Below are positions 21,205 through 32,372 of a stretch of 64,000 bases of DNA, one piece after another. Each line of letters starts with the position of its first letter. Positions within the stretch are counted from its first letter, which is position 1. The stretch is from Lampris incognitus. Lineage: Eukaryota > Chordata > Actinopteri > Lampriformes > Lampridae. A program made the translations under genes and the position numbers. Under the pieces are notes generated by a model. It ran no database searches, was not told the DNA's origin, and saw nothing but the letters and a program-made list of their open reading frames with translations. The stretch is from assembly GCF_029633865.1 (NCBI RefSeq), contig NC_079230.1:28489089-28553088 (forward strand), in the 5' to 3' direction.

Positions 21205-24059
21205 CTACGTCTGTGTTGTACTGACTGGAGGTGGATGGTGTTCATCGGATATGATGACATAACCTTTCCCTCGAGGGAACCATGCCTGCAGAGCGTCCGT
21301 CCAGCTGCCACGATCAGAGAACGTCAGCAGAATGTCCAAAACTGTGGACAGAGCACAGGGAGAAAAGAAAAAGGTCATCTGAAGTCACATGACACGTCAT
21401 TGTTTCTGTGATGGACACTTTTACCGTGACCTCTGCTGGAAGCTAGCCGGTTACCTCCCGTAGGTTTACACGAGACCCTGCCTCCGCTGCCGAGCGGCGG
21501 GGAGTGTAGAGTCATGCAGAATGAAGGAGGCTGCTGGACTAAATCATGGCATACATTTCCGATCAGTAATCATTAAGAGACCACATCAAGTGGTATCTAA
21601 TACCAGTTTTTTTTAATCATCTTGCTCAATAAGTCACGTGAACAAGATTTCAAATGTAGCGTCATAGCTAACACATGCTGATTGGTTGTGACGCTCACGA
21701 ATATTAACTGTTGTGTTCCATTTGGATCAAAATGACCCTTTCTGGATAACAACGATCAACCCCAAATACGGTTGTTCTGACCCAAATGTGGCCCGGGTCA
21801 ACGGGACTGACGAACAGCGCGTCCATCGCTGATTAATCAACAGAATATCAAGGTGAAGGTACACACAAGGCTCGGCGTTTTCGGTTTTTACCGATTTTCA
21901 CCGGAAAAATACCCAGATTTTCTAAAAAGAGCAGACTGGTTTAAACTGACTTTCACCCGGATTTCCTGTTTCCGCGGACCCAAAAGTTGTTCCTGTTCGT
22001 GTGAGGTTATGTAACGGCGTCCTCTTGTGGCGCAATTCGGCATGCCGGATGGCTTTGAAAAATAAAAACTGAACACGCCGAGCCTTGGATATACAGCGGG
22101 TCGGCCCTGTGATGGACTGGCGGCCCGTCCAGGGCGTCTCCCCGCCTGCCGCCCCATGACTGTTTGGATAATGGATGGATGGACGTACAGCAGGGCTCAG
22201 CTTGACAATCACTTACAACAGATCTGAACCGATGGACTTTAACAGTATTGCACATAAATGCTTTAAAATGTACAACCGTTTTATATTTCAGCTAAATTAA
22301 GGTGTTGGGTGTGCGGGTAGTGTAGCGGTCTATTCCGTTGCCTACCAACATGGGGGATCGCCGGTTCGAATCCCCATGGTACCTCCGGCTTGGTTGGGCG
22401 TCCCTACAAACACAACTGGCCGTGTCTGCGGGTGGGAAGCCGGATGTGGGTGTGTGTCCTGGTCGCTGTATTAGCGCCTCCTCTGGTCGGTCAGGGTGCC
22501 TGTTCGGCGGGGGGGAGGGGGAACTGGGGGGAATAGCGTGAACCTCCCACATGCTACATCCCCCTGGCGAAACTGCTCACTGTCAGGTGAAAAGAAGCAG
22601 CTAGCGACTCCACATGTATGGGAGGAGGCATGTGGTAGTCTGCAGCCCTCCCCGGGTCGGCAGAGGGGGGCGGAGCAGCGACCGGGACGGCTTTAAGATT
22701 TACGGCTGCTTTATATTTCAGTTAAATTAACAGGTGTTTGTTCATGTTTGAGTTTTAGCTAGCAAGTTAGCCAAGTCATAAGATGCCATAAAGCATTTTT
22801 TCAGGCAGTCAGGCAGTGTGTGATAGGACGCCTGCACAATCATAAATAGTCACCGGTGAACACACTAAAACGGCAGTTTTTACACAAACTAAGGGGGATG
22901 GCTACCTGCAAATAGTGCACCAGCAAGGTGGGTAATAACAATAAAAGAATATTTACTGGTGTGGATGGCTCTTTTGGGGTTAGTCTCCGTGGAGTCCAAG
23001 TCATCCTGTCCTCTCTGAGCCCAGCAGTGCCAGCAGCAGCTAAAGCATGTGATGTAGTGTGATGCTTTCACCCACCTTGGTTAATGGCGAGGATCTTTGA
23101 GTGGAAATTCTTGGGGTTGCTTTTCTTCACCATGTACTCCTCTATGGGCAACCTGGCGGTGTGGACCCTCAGCTCCCGGGCCCTCGAGTAGCTCACTTTC
23201 TTCAGGGAAAAAAACAATAAGAGAAAAGAAGTCAAGCCTGGGCTGCTTTTCAAGTAGCCGTGTCTCTCTTTTGTGTACCATGTTAAAACGAGTCAGACAC
23301 TGTTGCGACAGAAATGAGCTGGCTTATCAACGGCAAGTCATTAAAAACCTAAAACTGGTTGTAAAAAAATACCTTCTGGATGCTTTCATCCACGAGCCCA
23401 CCCAGAATGTACACCTTGTCAACGTCCACTCTTTCCAAGGCTGAAACGAGGCGGAAACAAGAAACCACAGCCGATCAGACCACAGCTGCTATTGGGGCGT
23501 CATACGACATCCTAAGGGGTAAGTCATTTGCAGTAACACCCTTCACACTCATTCACAGGCGGGGAGAGCGGCCCTGGGGATGTTTCAAAGCCGCCGCTGA
23601 CCGGAGCAGGGAAAACTCTCCCACGTCCAGGAATAACGCCAAAACATGCTGTCGCCCTCTGCCTGTCAGGAACCCTTGATTGCAATACAAAATGAATCAG
23701 TCTGACTTCATTTTTGACCCAGCAGTGTTGAAGCACAGAATGAAGACAAACTGGAAATCCTTTTTATATGTCTGAGTTCAGCACCGCCATATGAGCGGGA
23801 TGACTTATTTTCTTTCCAGAGTTAAACTGGCAGCACGGTGGAGCATTGGGTAGCGCGGTCGCCTCACAACAAGAAGGTCCTGGGTTCGAGCCCCGGGGTA
23901 GTCCAACCTTGGGGATCATCCCAGGTCATCCTGTGTGTCGAGTTTGCGTGTTCTCCCCGTGTCTGCGTGGGTTTCCTCCGGGGGGCTCCGGTTTCCTCCC
24001 ACAGTCCAAACACATGTAGGACAGGGGAATCAGCCGTACTAAATTGTCCCTAGGTGTGA

Positions 24060-24092
<33 letters not shown>

Positions 24093-27000
24093 GGCCTGGC
24101 AGCCTGTCCAGGGTGTCCCCCCGCCTGCCAGCCAATCCCTGCTGGGATAGGCTCCAGCATCCCCGTGACCCTGAGAGCAGGGTAAGCGGTTTGGATAATG
24201 GATGGGTGGATAGAGTTAAACCCTTCAGACCTTCTTCAGCGTCTGGAGTGAGGTAGACGATATCCTCTGAGGGAAACAGGTCCAGCCAGCTTTTCTCTGT
24301 GATGTCCATCTGAGGGAGACAGACAGACAGACAGACAGACAGATGGAAACTTGAAATGGCAAGCTGCATAATGGAACTGCAGTTCCTGATCCCAGTTTAC
24401 ACGGTGGATAAAAAAAAAAAATCTACACACCCGTGTTAAAATGTCAGGTTTTTGTGATGTAAAAAAACAAAACCAAGACAAATCATATCAGAGCTCTTGC
24501 AATTTTTAAAAATTTTTTTGTTGAAATTGCAACCTATAGAAATAAAGTGAAAAACAAACATTTTGTTGGGCGTCTTCCTGGCTTTGACTTGTGCCCAGTT
24601 AGGTTAACCACACTTAACCAGGGCCTGCTCAATGTGGGATTTCTCCCCTTCCCCGGCCGCTGTGTCGAGCGGTGGGGATGTTGTCAGCTACAATAACATC
24701 TTAACGGTTAATTGTGGTGTGATGATTAAGTTAATGATGATTTGGTGTTTCATTTGGTATGGAACCAGCCGATGCAGATTGTATGAAATTCGTTTTTTTT
24801 TTTAAAAAATGTGAAACCAAGGTATTATATAGAGCCAGCAAGGTTAAGTCAAAACTTTTATCCAACTGAAGCAAAGCTGCAGAAGCGATGCAGTCACATT
24901 CATTCATCTATAAGCTGAGGAAGGTCACTGGTAACGTCAAGACTTGTAATAATCACCACGTAGTTCACGAAGCCGTCGTTCATTCGAAGGCACTCCTTGT
25001 ACAGGCGACTGTCTTCTCTCAGGTCTGTCAGGAACAGGTGAAAAGGTCGATTTGCCTTCTTATTTGACCCATATAGCCTCCGTAACTGGCCGGCCAGTCG
25101 GCTTATCTCCTGAACAAGACAAAACATACACAATTGAAGGCTGGTGTAAACACACACCGTACATACATGAGCGCACAGGCAAATGTTTAAATTATAAACG
25201 TGTATCACAACGAGTACTACTGACAGAGTCCAAGCAAACTCGGCATTTTAATCACTCCTCAAACATCACATCTCCTCAGTGGTTTCATAACGCACTCTGA
25301 ACCTTCTTCAACCGCCCACCTTGTTGGACATGCAGTCTGTCATACTCAGGTCCACGCAGAGCTTGGGTCCGGTGGACTGAGCTTCAGCTAAACGCTCTTT
25401 GGTGATTGCCTTGACGACCCGTTTGGTGAATCGAGGATTGTCTGTCTTTGTCCCTGTAAAATATGAACATGGGGATAACAGGAGTAACAGGAACACAGTG
25501 CACTCTACGCGGAAAAAATATTCGAAAAGCCGTCTTCACACTGGGATGAATGCCGCTGCCTTCATTCGAGTTTAGTTTGGCTTGATTCATCCTTTGCTGT
25601 CGGTAGGGGAAATTTTAGTTTGCAGGTAGGGTTTCTAGTCAGAACACGCGATAGAAAAGACAAAACAATAAAAACATGGAAAACACATATAAAACTAAAA
25701 ACACGGCCTGGTTTGCATCCCTCATTTCTTTCAGGATATGTAGTTTCATCTTCTCTGGTGTTAGAGGTGAGTTCACCTGTCGCAATAAGGACTATCATCT
25801 ACCCATCTACCTTCAACCTGACTAATACAACATGTAGATACTGGTAGTGCTGTCGAGTTTCGAGCCCCACCTGATTCCTGATCACATCTCAGCTTCCTCC
25901 TCTGCTTCTCTTCTTTTCTCTTGCTCTTTCTTGCAGCCAGTTGCTTCTCCCAGTGTCGCTGCTTCCTCAGGACATTCCTCTGTTCACCAGACAGACAGAT
26001 TACATCTCCTGCCCCATAAGCCTCCATGTAGGAGGATGTCTGTGAATGTTCTCATTCATCCAGGTCATGGTTATCCAAAGGATAATGACCATTTTGAGTT
26101 CCCTACCCTCAGTAGTACAGGAGGATAATGCGTTGTTCACTTGTTTGGGCCCAGTGTGTGCTCTGAGCCGTGTCTCCTACATGGAGATCCAAAGGAGTTG
26201 AATCAAGTGCAACTGGACTTGGTATATATCCATGAAGACGTTTCGCCTCTCATCCAAGAGGCTTCCTCAGTTCGTGCCTTTCTGACTAGACCAAGCTAGT
26301 CCAGCTTGGTCTGACTAGACCAAGCTAGTCTGGAGACTAGCATCGACCAAGCTAGTCCAACTTGGTCTGACTAGACCAAGCTAGTCTGGAGACTAACTAA
26401 GCTAGTCCAACTTGGTCTGACTAGACCAAGCTAGTCTGGAGACTAGCATCGACCAAGCTAGTCCAGCTTGGTCTGACTAGACCAAGCTAGTCTGGAGACT
26501 AACTAAGCTAGTCCAACTTGGTCTGACTAGACCAAGCTAGTCTGGAGACTAACTAAGCTAGTCCAACTTGGTCTGACTAGACCAAGCTAGTCTGGAGACT
26601 AGCATCGACCAAGCTAGTCCAGCTTGGTCTGACTAGACCAAGCTAGTCTGGAGACTAACTAAGCTAGTCCAACTTGGTCTGACTAGACCAAGCTCGTCTC
26701 GAGACTAGCATCGACCAAGCTAGTCCAACTTGGTCTGACCAGACCAAGCTAGTCTGGAGACTAGCATCGACCAAGCTAGTCTGGAAACTAACTAAGCTAG
26801 TCCAACTTGGTCTGACTAGACCAAGCTAGTCTGGAGACTAACTAAGCTAATCCAACTTGGTCTGGCACCAACTGAGGAAGCCTCTTGGACGAGAGGCGAA
26901 ACGTCTTCACGGATATATACCAAGTCCAGTTGCACTTGATCCAACTCCTTTGGACCTCCATGTAGGAGACACGGGTCAGAGCACACACTGGGCCCAAACA

Positions 27001-27271
27001 AGTGAACAACGCATTATCCTCCTGCACTACTGAGGGTAGGGGACTCAAAACGGTCCCCTTCAGCTCCATTCTGCTGGTCCTGCAGGGGGGACAGCTTGGA
27101 TTAGAGTTGTTGCTAAAAGACGAGGTTTCACAAACTTACCGAAAACGGCGCATCGTCTCTCCCCGGTCTGCTCTGCGTCTCGCCGGCCTCGACGTCGATG
27201 TGAAGAAGCCCCATGGCCTCCGCCACGACGGCGGATTCTCTCCCGAGCTCCTCTTGACTCTTATGGGCCAT
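21205..27271 (-). CDS. trmt10b: tRNA (guanine-N1) methyltransferase 10 homologue B, eight coding exons (331 aa)
   Basis: SPOUT-fold methyltransferase of the Trm10 family, which methylates N1 of the purine at tRNA position 9 using S-adenosylmethionine. Coding exons in gene order: 27140-27271, 25871-26039, 25320-25453, 24957-25109, 24231-24309, 23373-23440, 23076-23199 and 21205-21341. They sum to 996 bases, keep frame at every junction, and have GT/AG ends. Recognisable blocks: MGLLHIDVEAGE (residues 20-31), the basic KQRHWEKQ region, KLCVDLSMTD, RLYGSNKKA, MNDGF, VYLTPD, GGLVDESIQK with D240 at the position of the family's catalytic aspartate, ARLPIEEYMV and ILAINQ. Human TRMT10B is 316 aa. 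The donor of exon 5 (GTCTGA) is weak, and the acceptor of exon 2 lies at a repeat edge. Its 5' flank (27395-27870) is shared with the U3 array. Confidence 0.93.
21866..22087. mobile_element. Miniature inverted-repeat element in trmt10b intron 7
   Basis: Ends are near-perfect inverted repeats of about 25 bp starting CAAGGCTCGGCGTTTTC (left) and ending CACGCCGAGCCTTG (right). 222 bp, no coding capacity. It abuts the 3' tail of a DANA-like SINE at 22095-22185. Superfamily undetermined; no convincing target duplication. Confidence 0.7.
22301..22710 (+). mobile_element. SINE family S1 copy 3, with 20-bp target duplication
   Basis: tRNA-like head (TAGTGTAGCGGTC and CGGTTCGAATCCCC), same body as 6909-7351. 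Flanked by a 20-bp duplication with one mismatch, TTATATTTCAGCTAAATTAA at 22281-22300 and 22711-22730. Lies in intron 7 of trmt10b, antisense to the gene. Confidence 0.88.
23828..24211 (+). mobile_element. DANA/Mermaid-like SINE in trmt10b intron 5
   Basis: Head with GTCCTGGGTTCGAGCCCCGG, core 'ctccggtttcctcccacag', a GT microsatellite at 24058-24090 and a tail ending 'ggataatggatgggtgga'. A perfect 10-bp duplication AGAGTTAAAC flanks it (23818-23827 and 24212-24221). The right duplication lies only 9 bp inside the intron from the exon 5 splice donor. Confidence 0.9.
24380..24560. repeat. Old DNA-transposon-like fragment (trmt10b intron 4)
   Basis: AT-rich segment containing 'gtgttaaaatgtcaggtttt' and 'gtgatgtaaaaaaac', reminiscent of a common fish miniature transposon. 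Ends not defined. Confidence 0.4.
26087..27056. mobile_element. Fold-back element filling trmt10b intron 1
   Basis: Two inverted arms of about 187 bp (26087-26274 and 26870-27056), containing 'gaggcgaaacgtcttcac', flank a tandem array (26275-26869). The array is built of palindrome-rich units around GACTAGACCAAGCTAGTCTG, with alternating linkers 'agcatcg' and 'aactaag'. No coding capacity. It occupies about 88 percent of the 1100-bp intron, so the nascent transcript could form a very long hairpin. Confidence 0.85.
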
Positions 27272-27394
27272 TTCAACCTTCCTTTGTATCCCCAAGTAAC
27301 CCCCCCCCCTCCCCGCATCACATCAGAACCAACATGCGTTTGGGGTTATTCAGTCTGAGCTATAAGGGAGCTGGTAAAGGGAAACTGACAAAAA

Positions 27395-27424
27395 TCCCTT
27401 TCGGCCGTGAACACATCGATGCTG

Positions 27425-27484
<60 letters not shown>

Positions 27485-27870
27485 ACACAATAAAACAAAC
27501 CGGAACGCCTGTGTTGTAGCTCAGTGAGACGTCCAGAAACTGGCTGAAATCAAACTCGGTGAAGTCGCTCCCCGCTCATGCACGTGTGAGCGTCGCATGT
27601 CTATGACGTCAGAGTAAACAAAGCGGCCGGGTGGTGGAACGAGGAGGCTTGGGACCCGGATAACAAACACATTTATCGGATTCTTGTTTGAACAAAATCT
27701 GAAAACGTCGTTTTTTTTCGGCGTTGCTTTAGCTCGCCGGTTTTCTTGGCCCCATTGGTGGAGTTAAGCATTCAATGCACCACAAGAGGGCGGTATAACG
27801 CCAAGCGCGGATATGGAGGGGGAAAAAAGAAAGGATGCCTTGAGCATGTAAGAGACACAAATAGATTTTA
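27395..27870. promoter_or_regulatory. 5' flank of trmt10b, homologous to the U3 array unit
   Basis: Contains a CA microsatellite (27427-27480). From 'gctcagtgagacgtcc' to 'gaaaggatgccttgag' it matches the spacers after the U3 genes, for example 31215-31490, 32960-33225, 38951-39290 and 42611-42950. Shared marks include 'atgacgtcag' and 'caatgcaccacaag'. It is also upstream of the trmt10b start codon, so it probably contains its promoter. Confidence 0.75.
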
Positions 27871-27989
27871 ATAAAATTATCATTTTCTACAAACAGCCAC
27901 TTATCCAAGCCACTTATCCCAGTTGGGGTCGCGGGATGCTGCAAAATGTAGCATACTCTTTAACACCCAATTGTTTTCATTTTTTGTAC

Positions 27990-28460
27990 AGATTGGCACC
28001 AACAATCCAGGTCATATCAAGTGACGAGTACTCCGCTGTCCAGAGGAGTGCCAGTGCTATGGCCCACAGATGGCGGCCATTCAACAATATGGGCCAAGTA
28101 CAAGCCAGGAAGGATTACCCCAGGATCTGCTCTCACCTGAGATGGACACACAGCCATCAACATTTGTCCCAGTTTCAGACATCACAGGTCAACTGGTAGG
28201 ACAGCGGTGTGTTGTTCAGTATGACCGGGAAGTGTATCCGGGAATCATTCAGGATGTAGACACAGAAGGTTATGCCCTTGTGAAAAAAAAAGAACCGCAT
28301 CAGCAAGAACCATTTCTTTTGGCCTAGGAGAGAGGACGTTCTGTGGTATCAGCCACGGGAATTGCTTGGCCTTGTCCCAGAGCCCCAGCCGGGCACAAAA
28401 AGGCACAGGATGCTCCCAGTGAATGTATGGGAGACATTGTGCTCCCTCAGGGAATGAATC
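27990..28460 (+). pseudogene. Fragment of a transposon-associated protein, frameshifted
   Basis: A frame at 28070-28324 ends in VGQRCVVQYDREVYPGIIQD; after the A-run near 28285 the match continues in another frame as FFWPRREDVLWYQPRELLG (about 28312-28370) and closes near 28452. This VG-x-WCVV-x-Y ... FFWP-x-x-ED block occurs in transposon-related fish proteins. Family not named with certainty. It sits between trmt10b and the first U3 gene. Confidence 0.55.
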
Positions 28461-28879
28461 TTGCTACATGTTTCCAATGTGTATCTCAGCAGCACACTCT
28501 GAACTGTTACAACTGCTTTATACAAGGGGCTATTTGGGTACTTTTTGTTGTTAGTTTTCTACCACACTCCTTAGTTCTTCAGTGTTGCATATTCCTAGTT
28601 AGTTGTATGTCTCAAGCGAGCCAGCACGGCAGAAGAAGACATTGTTGCATAAGCAATGCTGCCCTAGTTTACCAACTTATTTATTTTCAAGGAACCTTAC
28701 TGTAAGTGTTCATAAGGTGTTGTTTTTAAAAGGTACCATTTTGTTTATCTTAAAAATAACACCAGTGTTCATTGCTCATTACCAAAACACAGTCATTACC
28801 ATCACAATACGTTTTAATGGAAAATGCTGGGGGGGTTGTTTGTTTGTTTTGCTACCACGGGTCTTCCTCAATCATCGTG

Positions 28880-29045
28880 GTGAAGTGTTTAAAAGTCTAA
28901 ATTTGGACATGCAGGTGGGTGATGTGACAGAGGGAGATGCAGAGGACAGGAAGAGATGGAAACGGATGATCCGCTGTGGCGACCTCTAGCGGCAGCAGCC
29001 GAAAGTGGTAGTAGTAGTAGTAAGTGTGGTAGTAGGTGTAGTAAG
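28880..29045 (+). repeat. LINE 3'-tail fragment with GTA repeat
   Basis: Contains 'cggatgatccgctgtggcga' and 'cagccgaaag', a familiar 3' end of a fish LINE, followed by a GTA/GTGTA simple tail. Confidence 0.6.
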
Positions 29046-29640
29046 TGTAGCAGACTACAGTGTCATTAACTACAACTGTGTTGAGTATGCTTTTAGAGGT
29101 TTTACATCAGAGAGGTTGTGTTGCAAATACATGAGTGGTGTAGTTGGACCGATTTGTGAAAGAGTTAAGGATTGAAGACAGGTTACACGTGATCCGATTT
29201 TAACGCCTGTCTGTATTGAAACACGTCAGTCCTTTAACTCGCTGAAGTGAAGCGAAACACAGTCATCACAGCCCTTCCGTCCCACATGCTGCAGCACTAA
29301 CCAACACAAAAAGAGATTATACACATATTATTTGGAAAGCAGGCCGGTACTCTGGGGTAAAACGTTTGATTCTGCGGAGAAACGCACAGCCAAAACCGTC
29401 CTGTAGTTTGGCCGGAACATAAAACGTGAACTAGCGTTCCTACCGGGAAGCTTTTTATCGACGCACGTCTTTAAACAGACTCGTTAGCGGCCACAGAGTT
29501 TACGTACGCATTCCTGACTTTTTACTTCGAGTCGGCATTTATAAAACATTTTTTTAAAAAAGGTAGTTAATACATTTTGGCGCTAACATGCATCCGGTAT
29601 ACGCGTTGAACTGATCGCTCAACTAAGAAACGTTTTAGAC
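29040..29640 (+). repeat. Array spacer homologous to 39713-39960 and 43375-43625
   Basis: Shares 'gacaggttacacgtgatccg' and 'aaacacgtcagtc' with the distal array units. It shows that the region just left of the first U3 gene belongs to the same ancestral unit. Confidence 0.7.
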
Positions 29641-29900
29641 GACTGTTGTCAAGCATGAAACCTCACATGTAGCGGCCACGACGCCTTATTATGAATACCA
29701 CTGTCCTCGTAGGCAGGACACGCCCCGCCCAGCATTCCAGCGCTACGATTGGCCAGGCGTCCGTGGTCGCGCGAAGCAACGCGAGAGTGAGTTTGACGCC
29801 CCCCGCCCCATTCACCGTCTGCCGCACGGTAAGCAACCGCAGTTACCGCGAGACTGCGAGACGGTACAGCAACCAATGGAAAACGCCGAGGGAGAATGCC

Positions 29901-29922
29901 GCCAGAAAGCATTGTGGGTATT
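29901..29922 (+). promoter_or_regulatory. Candidate Staf/ZNF143 site upstream of U3 copies 1-4
   Basis: The reverse complement reads TACCCACAATGC, close to the CCCA-N-AATGC core bound by ZNF143 in snRNA-type distal elements. It recurs about 376 bp before copies 2, 3 and 4 (31647, 33371 and 36056). Copies 5 and 6 lack it because a different segment precedes them. The distance is longer than the usual 200-250 bp. Confidence 0.45.
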
Positions 29923-30222
29923 GAAAAAGTCATATTTAAGATCTTATTTCTCTTAACTGAGCAGAACATTTCACTGATACCTGTCAGAACTATGTTGTGC
30001 TTTGTACGCTTGAACGGTATTGATGCGTTTATGTCAAAAGTGGGTTATAAACGTTTGTGTCAATAATTAATCGACTCCTATTTTGTAATTTTGTAAGCAT
30101 ACGTGTATTCCACCACCTGCTCCTACTCACCACCACCAGTGGGCTGATCTTACTTTGCCGTGGTGATTGTGATTATTAGTCTGTATTACTAGTCTGTAGG
30201 GCCAGGCAGTGGGGAGAGGAAA

Positions 30223-30242
30223 CCACCATGATGCAGAATCCA
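30223..30242 (+). promoter_or_regulatory. Candidate PSE of U3 copies
   Basis: The block CCACCATGATGCAGAATCCA lies at -62 to -43 of the first U3 gene and recurs at the same distance before the others (31964, 33693, 36380, 38277 and 41936; copies 5 and 6 start AACACC). The position fits the proximal sequence element of Pol II snRNA-type genes. Position-based inference. Confidence 0.6.
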
Positions 30243-30284
30243 GGTCTCCGGGCTCTAGTAGCGGGCTGATGGGCTGTTTGCGTT

Positions 30285-30499
30285 AAGACTATACTTTCAG
30301 GGATCATTTCTGTAGTTCCTTACTTGAGAAATGTGTTTCTAAAGTGTGAGTCCCGCCAGCCACGATGATGAGTTGCGGTGCTCCTTCCTGAGCGCGAAGC
30401 GGGTACAGAGAGGTGATGACATCACGAGCTCTGTATCATTGATGACCGTTCAGTGTTCCTTTGTGGGAGCACCGAGGGAAGGAGCGCGATCAGAGTGGT
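30285..30499 (+). ncRNA. snord3: U3 small nucleolar RNA, copy 1
   Basis: U3 guides early cleavages of pre-rRNA for 18S rRNA in the nucleolar small-subunit processome. 215 nt. The 5' domain starts AAGACTATACTTTCAGGG, as in vertebrate U3. Box C' is GATGATGA, box B is TTCCTGAGCGCGAAGC and box C is CATTGATGACCG. The 3' end GATCAGAGTGGT has CAGA where human U3 has the box D CTGA. Differs from the others by GTAGTTCCTTAC near +27. Two further copies of the 3' end follow at 30630 and 30793. Confidence 0.93.
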
Positions 30500-30629
30500 T
30501 TCTCTTATCTCATGTATAATGTCAAAAGTACATATATCACGTTATTATGTAATCCTAATTAAACATTTAGTTAATGAAATATATTCTGCTCACTATAGGG
30601 TATTACACAATAATCTGTATTTCATCATA

Positions 30630-30955
30630 GAGGGAAGGAGCGCGTTCAGAGTGGCTACTTTCATGTATAATATCAAGAACACTTAGATCACGGCATTATG
30701 TAATCTTAATTTAAGTTATAAGGGAAGATAAAGCTAATGAGATATATTATACTTATTATTGAGTGTCACACACTAATCTGTATTTCATCATCGAGGGAAG
30801 GAGCGCGTTCAGAGTGGCTACCTTCATTTCATGTATAATATCAACAATGCTATGTGTCACTGCCTTTTTATATACACTAATGTAAACTGTAGGTGAAGAT
30901 AATGATGTTAAATACATTACACTTATTATATAGTGTTACACAATAATCTGTATTT
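30630..30955 (+). repeat. Two extra tandem copies of the U3 3' end plus downstream flank
   Basis: Units of about 163 bp start with GAGGGAAGGAGCGCGTTCAG at 30630 and 30793, matching the last 25 nt of U3 and its 3' flank. No 5' or central U3 domain is present, so these are not complete genes. Confidence 0.85.
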
Positions 30956-32025
30956 CACTGTAATCAGAGGGATTTCTGCCATGTTACCCAACTTCATAGC
31001 TTCAGGAAACACCCTGCACCTCATCACACCAAACATTCACATCTGTGATGTTCACTTGAGCCCTGGAAAACCAAACGCGAAACACCTTTCGACCGTCAAC
31101 ACAACCCCAAAAAGTCAAATCTGTTTTATTTGGGCAGCTCAAAGGGGAAAAAAACCCACATTTCTTTACTGTTTTAATGCTATTACTCACACACACAATA
31201 AAATAACCATTGTCTTGCAGCTCAATGAGATATTTAAAAAGTGGCTGAAAAAAAACTTGAGGTCGAACACGTGTGAGCAGCGCATGTTTATGACGTCAGA
31301 ATAAACTAGGTGGAGGGACGGGAACAAGGAGACTTGGGACCTCAGTAATACATTTATTGAATTATCGTACGAAATAAAATTTAAAACGTCGTTTGTCGGC
31401 GTTGCTTTAGCTCATCAGTTTAGTTGGACCCACTAGTGGAGTTAATCATTCAATGCACCACAAGAGGGCAGTATAATACCAAGCGTAGCCCGGGTATTGT
31501 ACTGTATATACTGTAACACGTCAGTCATTTAAGACAAGAGGTATAGTCAGGACAGTATTCCGTAGTGTTTTAGTGCCAAGGTGGTAAGAATGTTATGTTT
31601 TGGGTTGATACTTAATTGTCTCGACTTGCTGAGGGTAACAAACGCCAGAAGGCATTGTGGGTATTGAAAGAGTCATATTTAAGACCTTATTTCTCTTAAC
31701 TGAGCCGAACATTTTACTGATACCTGTCAGAACTATGTTGTGCTTTGGACGGTTGTACGGTATTGATGCGTTTATGTCAAAAGATGGTCTACAAACGTTT
31801 GTGTCAATAATTAATCGACTCCTACTTTGTAAATTAAGCACACGTGTATTCCACCACCTGCTCCTACTCACCACCACCAGTGGGCTGATCTTACTTTGCC
31901 GTGGTGATTGTGATTATTAGTCTGTATTACTAGTCTGTAGGGCCAGGCAGTGGGGAGAGGAAACCACCATGATGCAGAATCCAGGGCTCCGGGCTCTAGT
32001 AGCGGGCTGATGGGCTGGTTGAGTT

Positions 32026-32240
32026 AAGACTATACTTTCAGGGATCATTTCTATAGTTCCTAACTTGAGAGATGTGTTTCTAAAGTGTGAGTCCCGCCAC
32101 CCACGATGATGAGTTGCGGTGCTCCTTCCTGAGCGCGAAGCGGGTACAGAGAAGTGATGACATCACGAGCTCTGTACCATTGATGACCGTTCAGTGTTCC
32201 TTTGTGGGAGCACCGAGGGAAGGAGCGCGATCAGAGTGGT
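32026..32240 (+). ncRNA. snord3: U3 small nucleolar RNA, copy 2
   Basis: 215 nt, all boxes as in copy 1 and also ending GATCAGAGTGGT. Upstream PSE-like block at 31964 and ZNF143-like site at 31647. The spacer structure repeats that after copy 1, with a unit length of 1741 bp. Confidence 0.93.
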
Positions 32241-32372
32241 TTCTCCTATCTAATGTATAATGTCAAAAGTACATATATCACGTGATTATGTAATCCTAAT
32301 TTAACATTTAGTTAATGAAATATATTCTGCTCACTATATATAGGGTATTACACAATAATCTGTATTTCATCA

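Noticed and set aside
26240-26275. Hammerhead ribozyme in the fold-back arm ('ggatgagaggcgaaacgtc')
   Set aside because: The GAAAC part fits but the essential CTGATGA core is not present, and the surrounding helices do not form a hammerhead fold.
30630-30654. Additional U3 genes at 30630, 30793, 32373 and 32536
   Set aside because: Only the last 25 nt of U3 are present, with no 5' or central domain.
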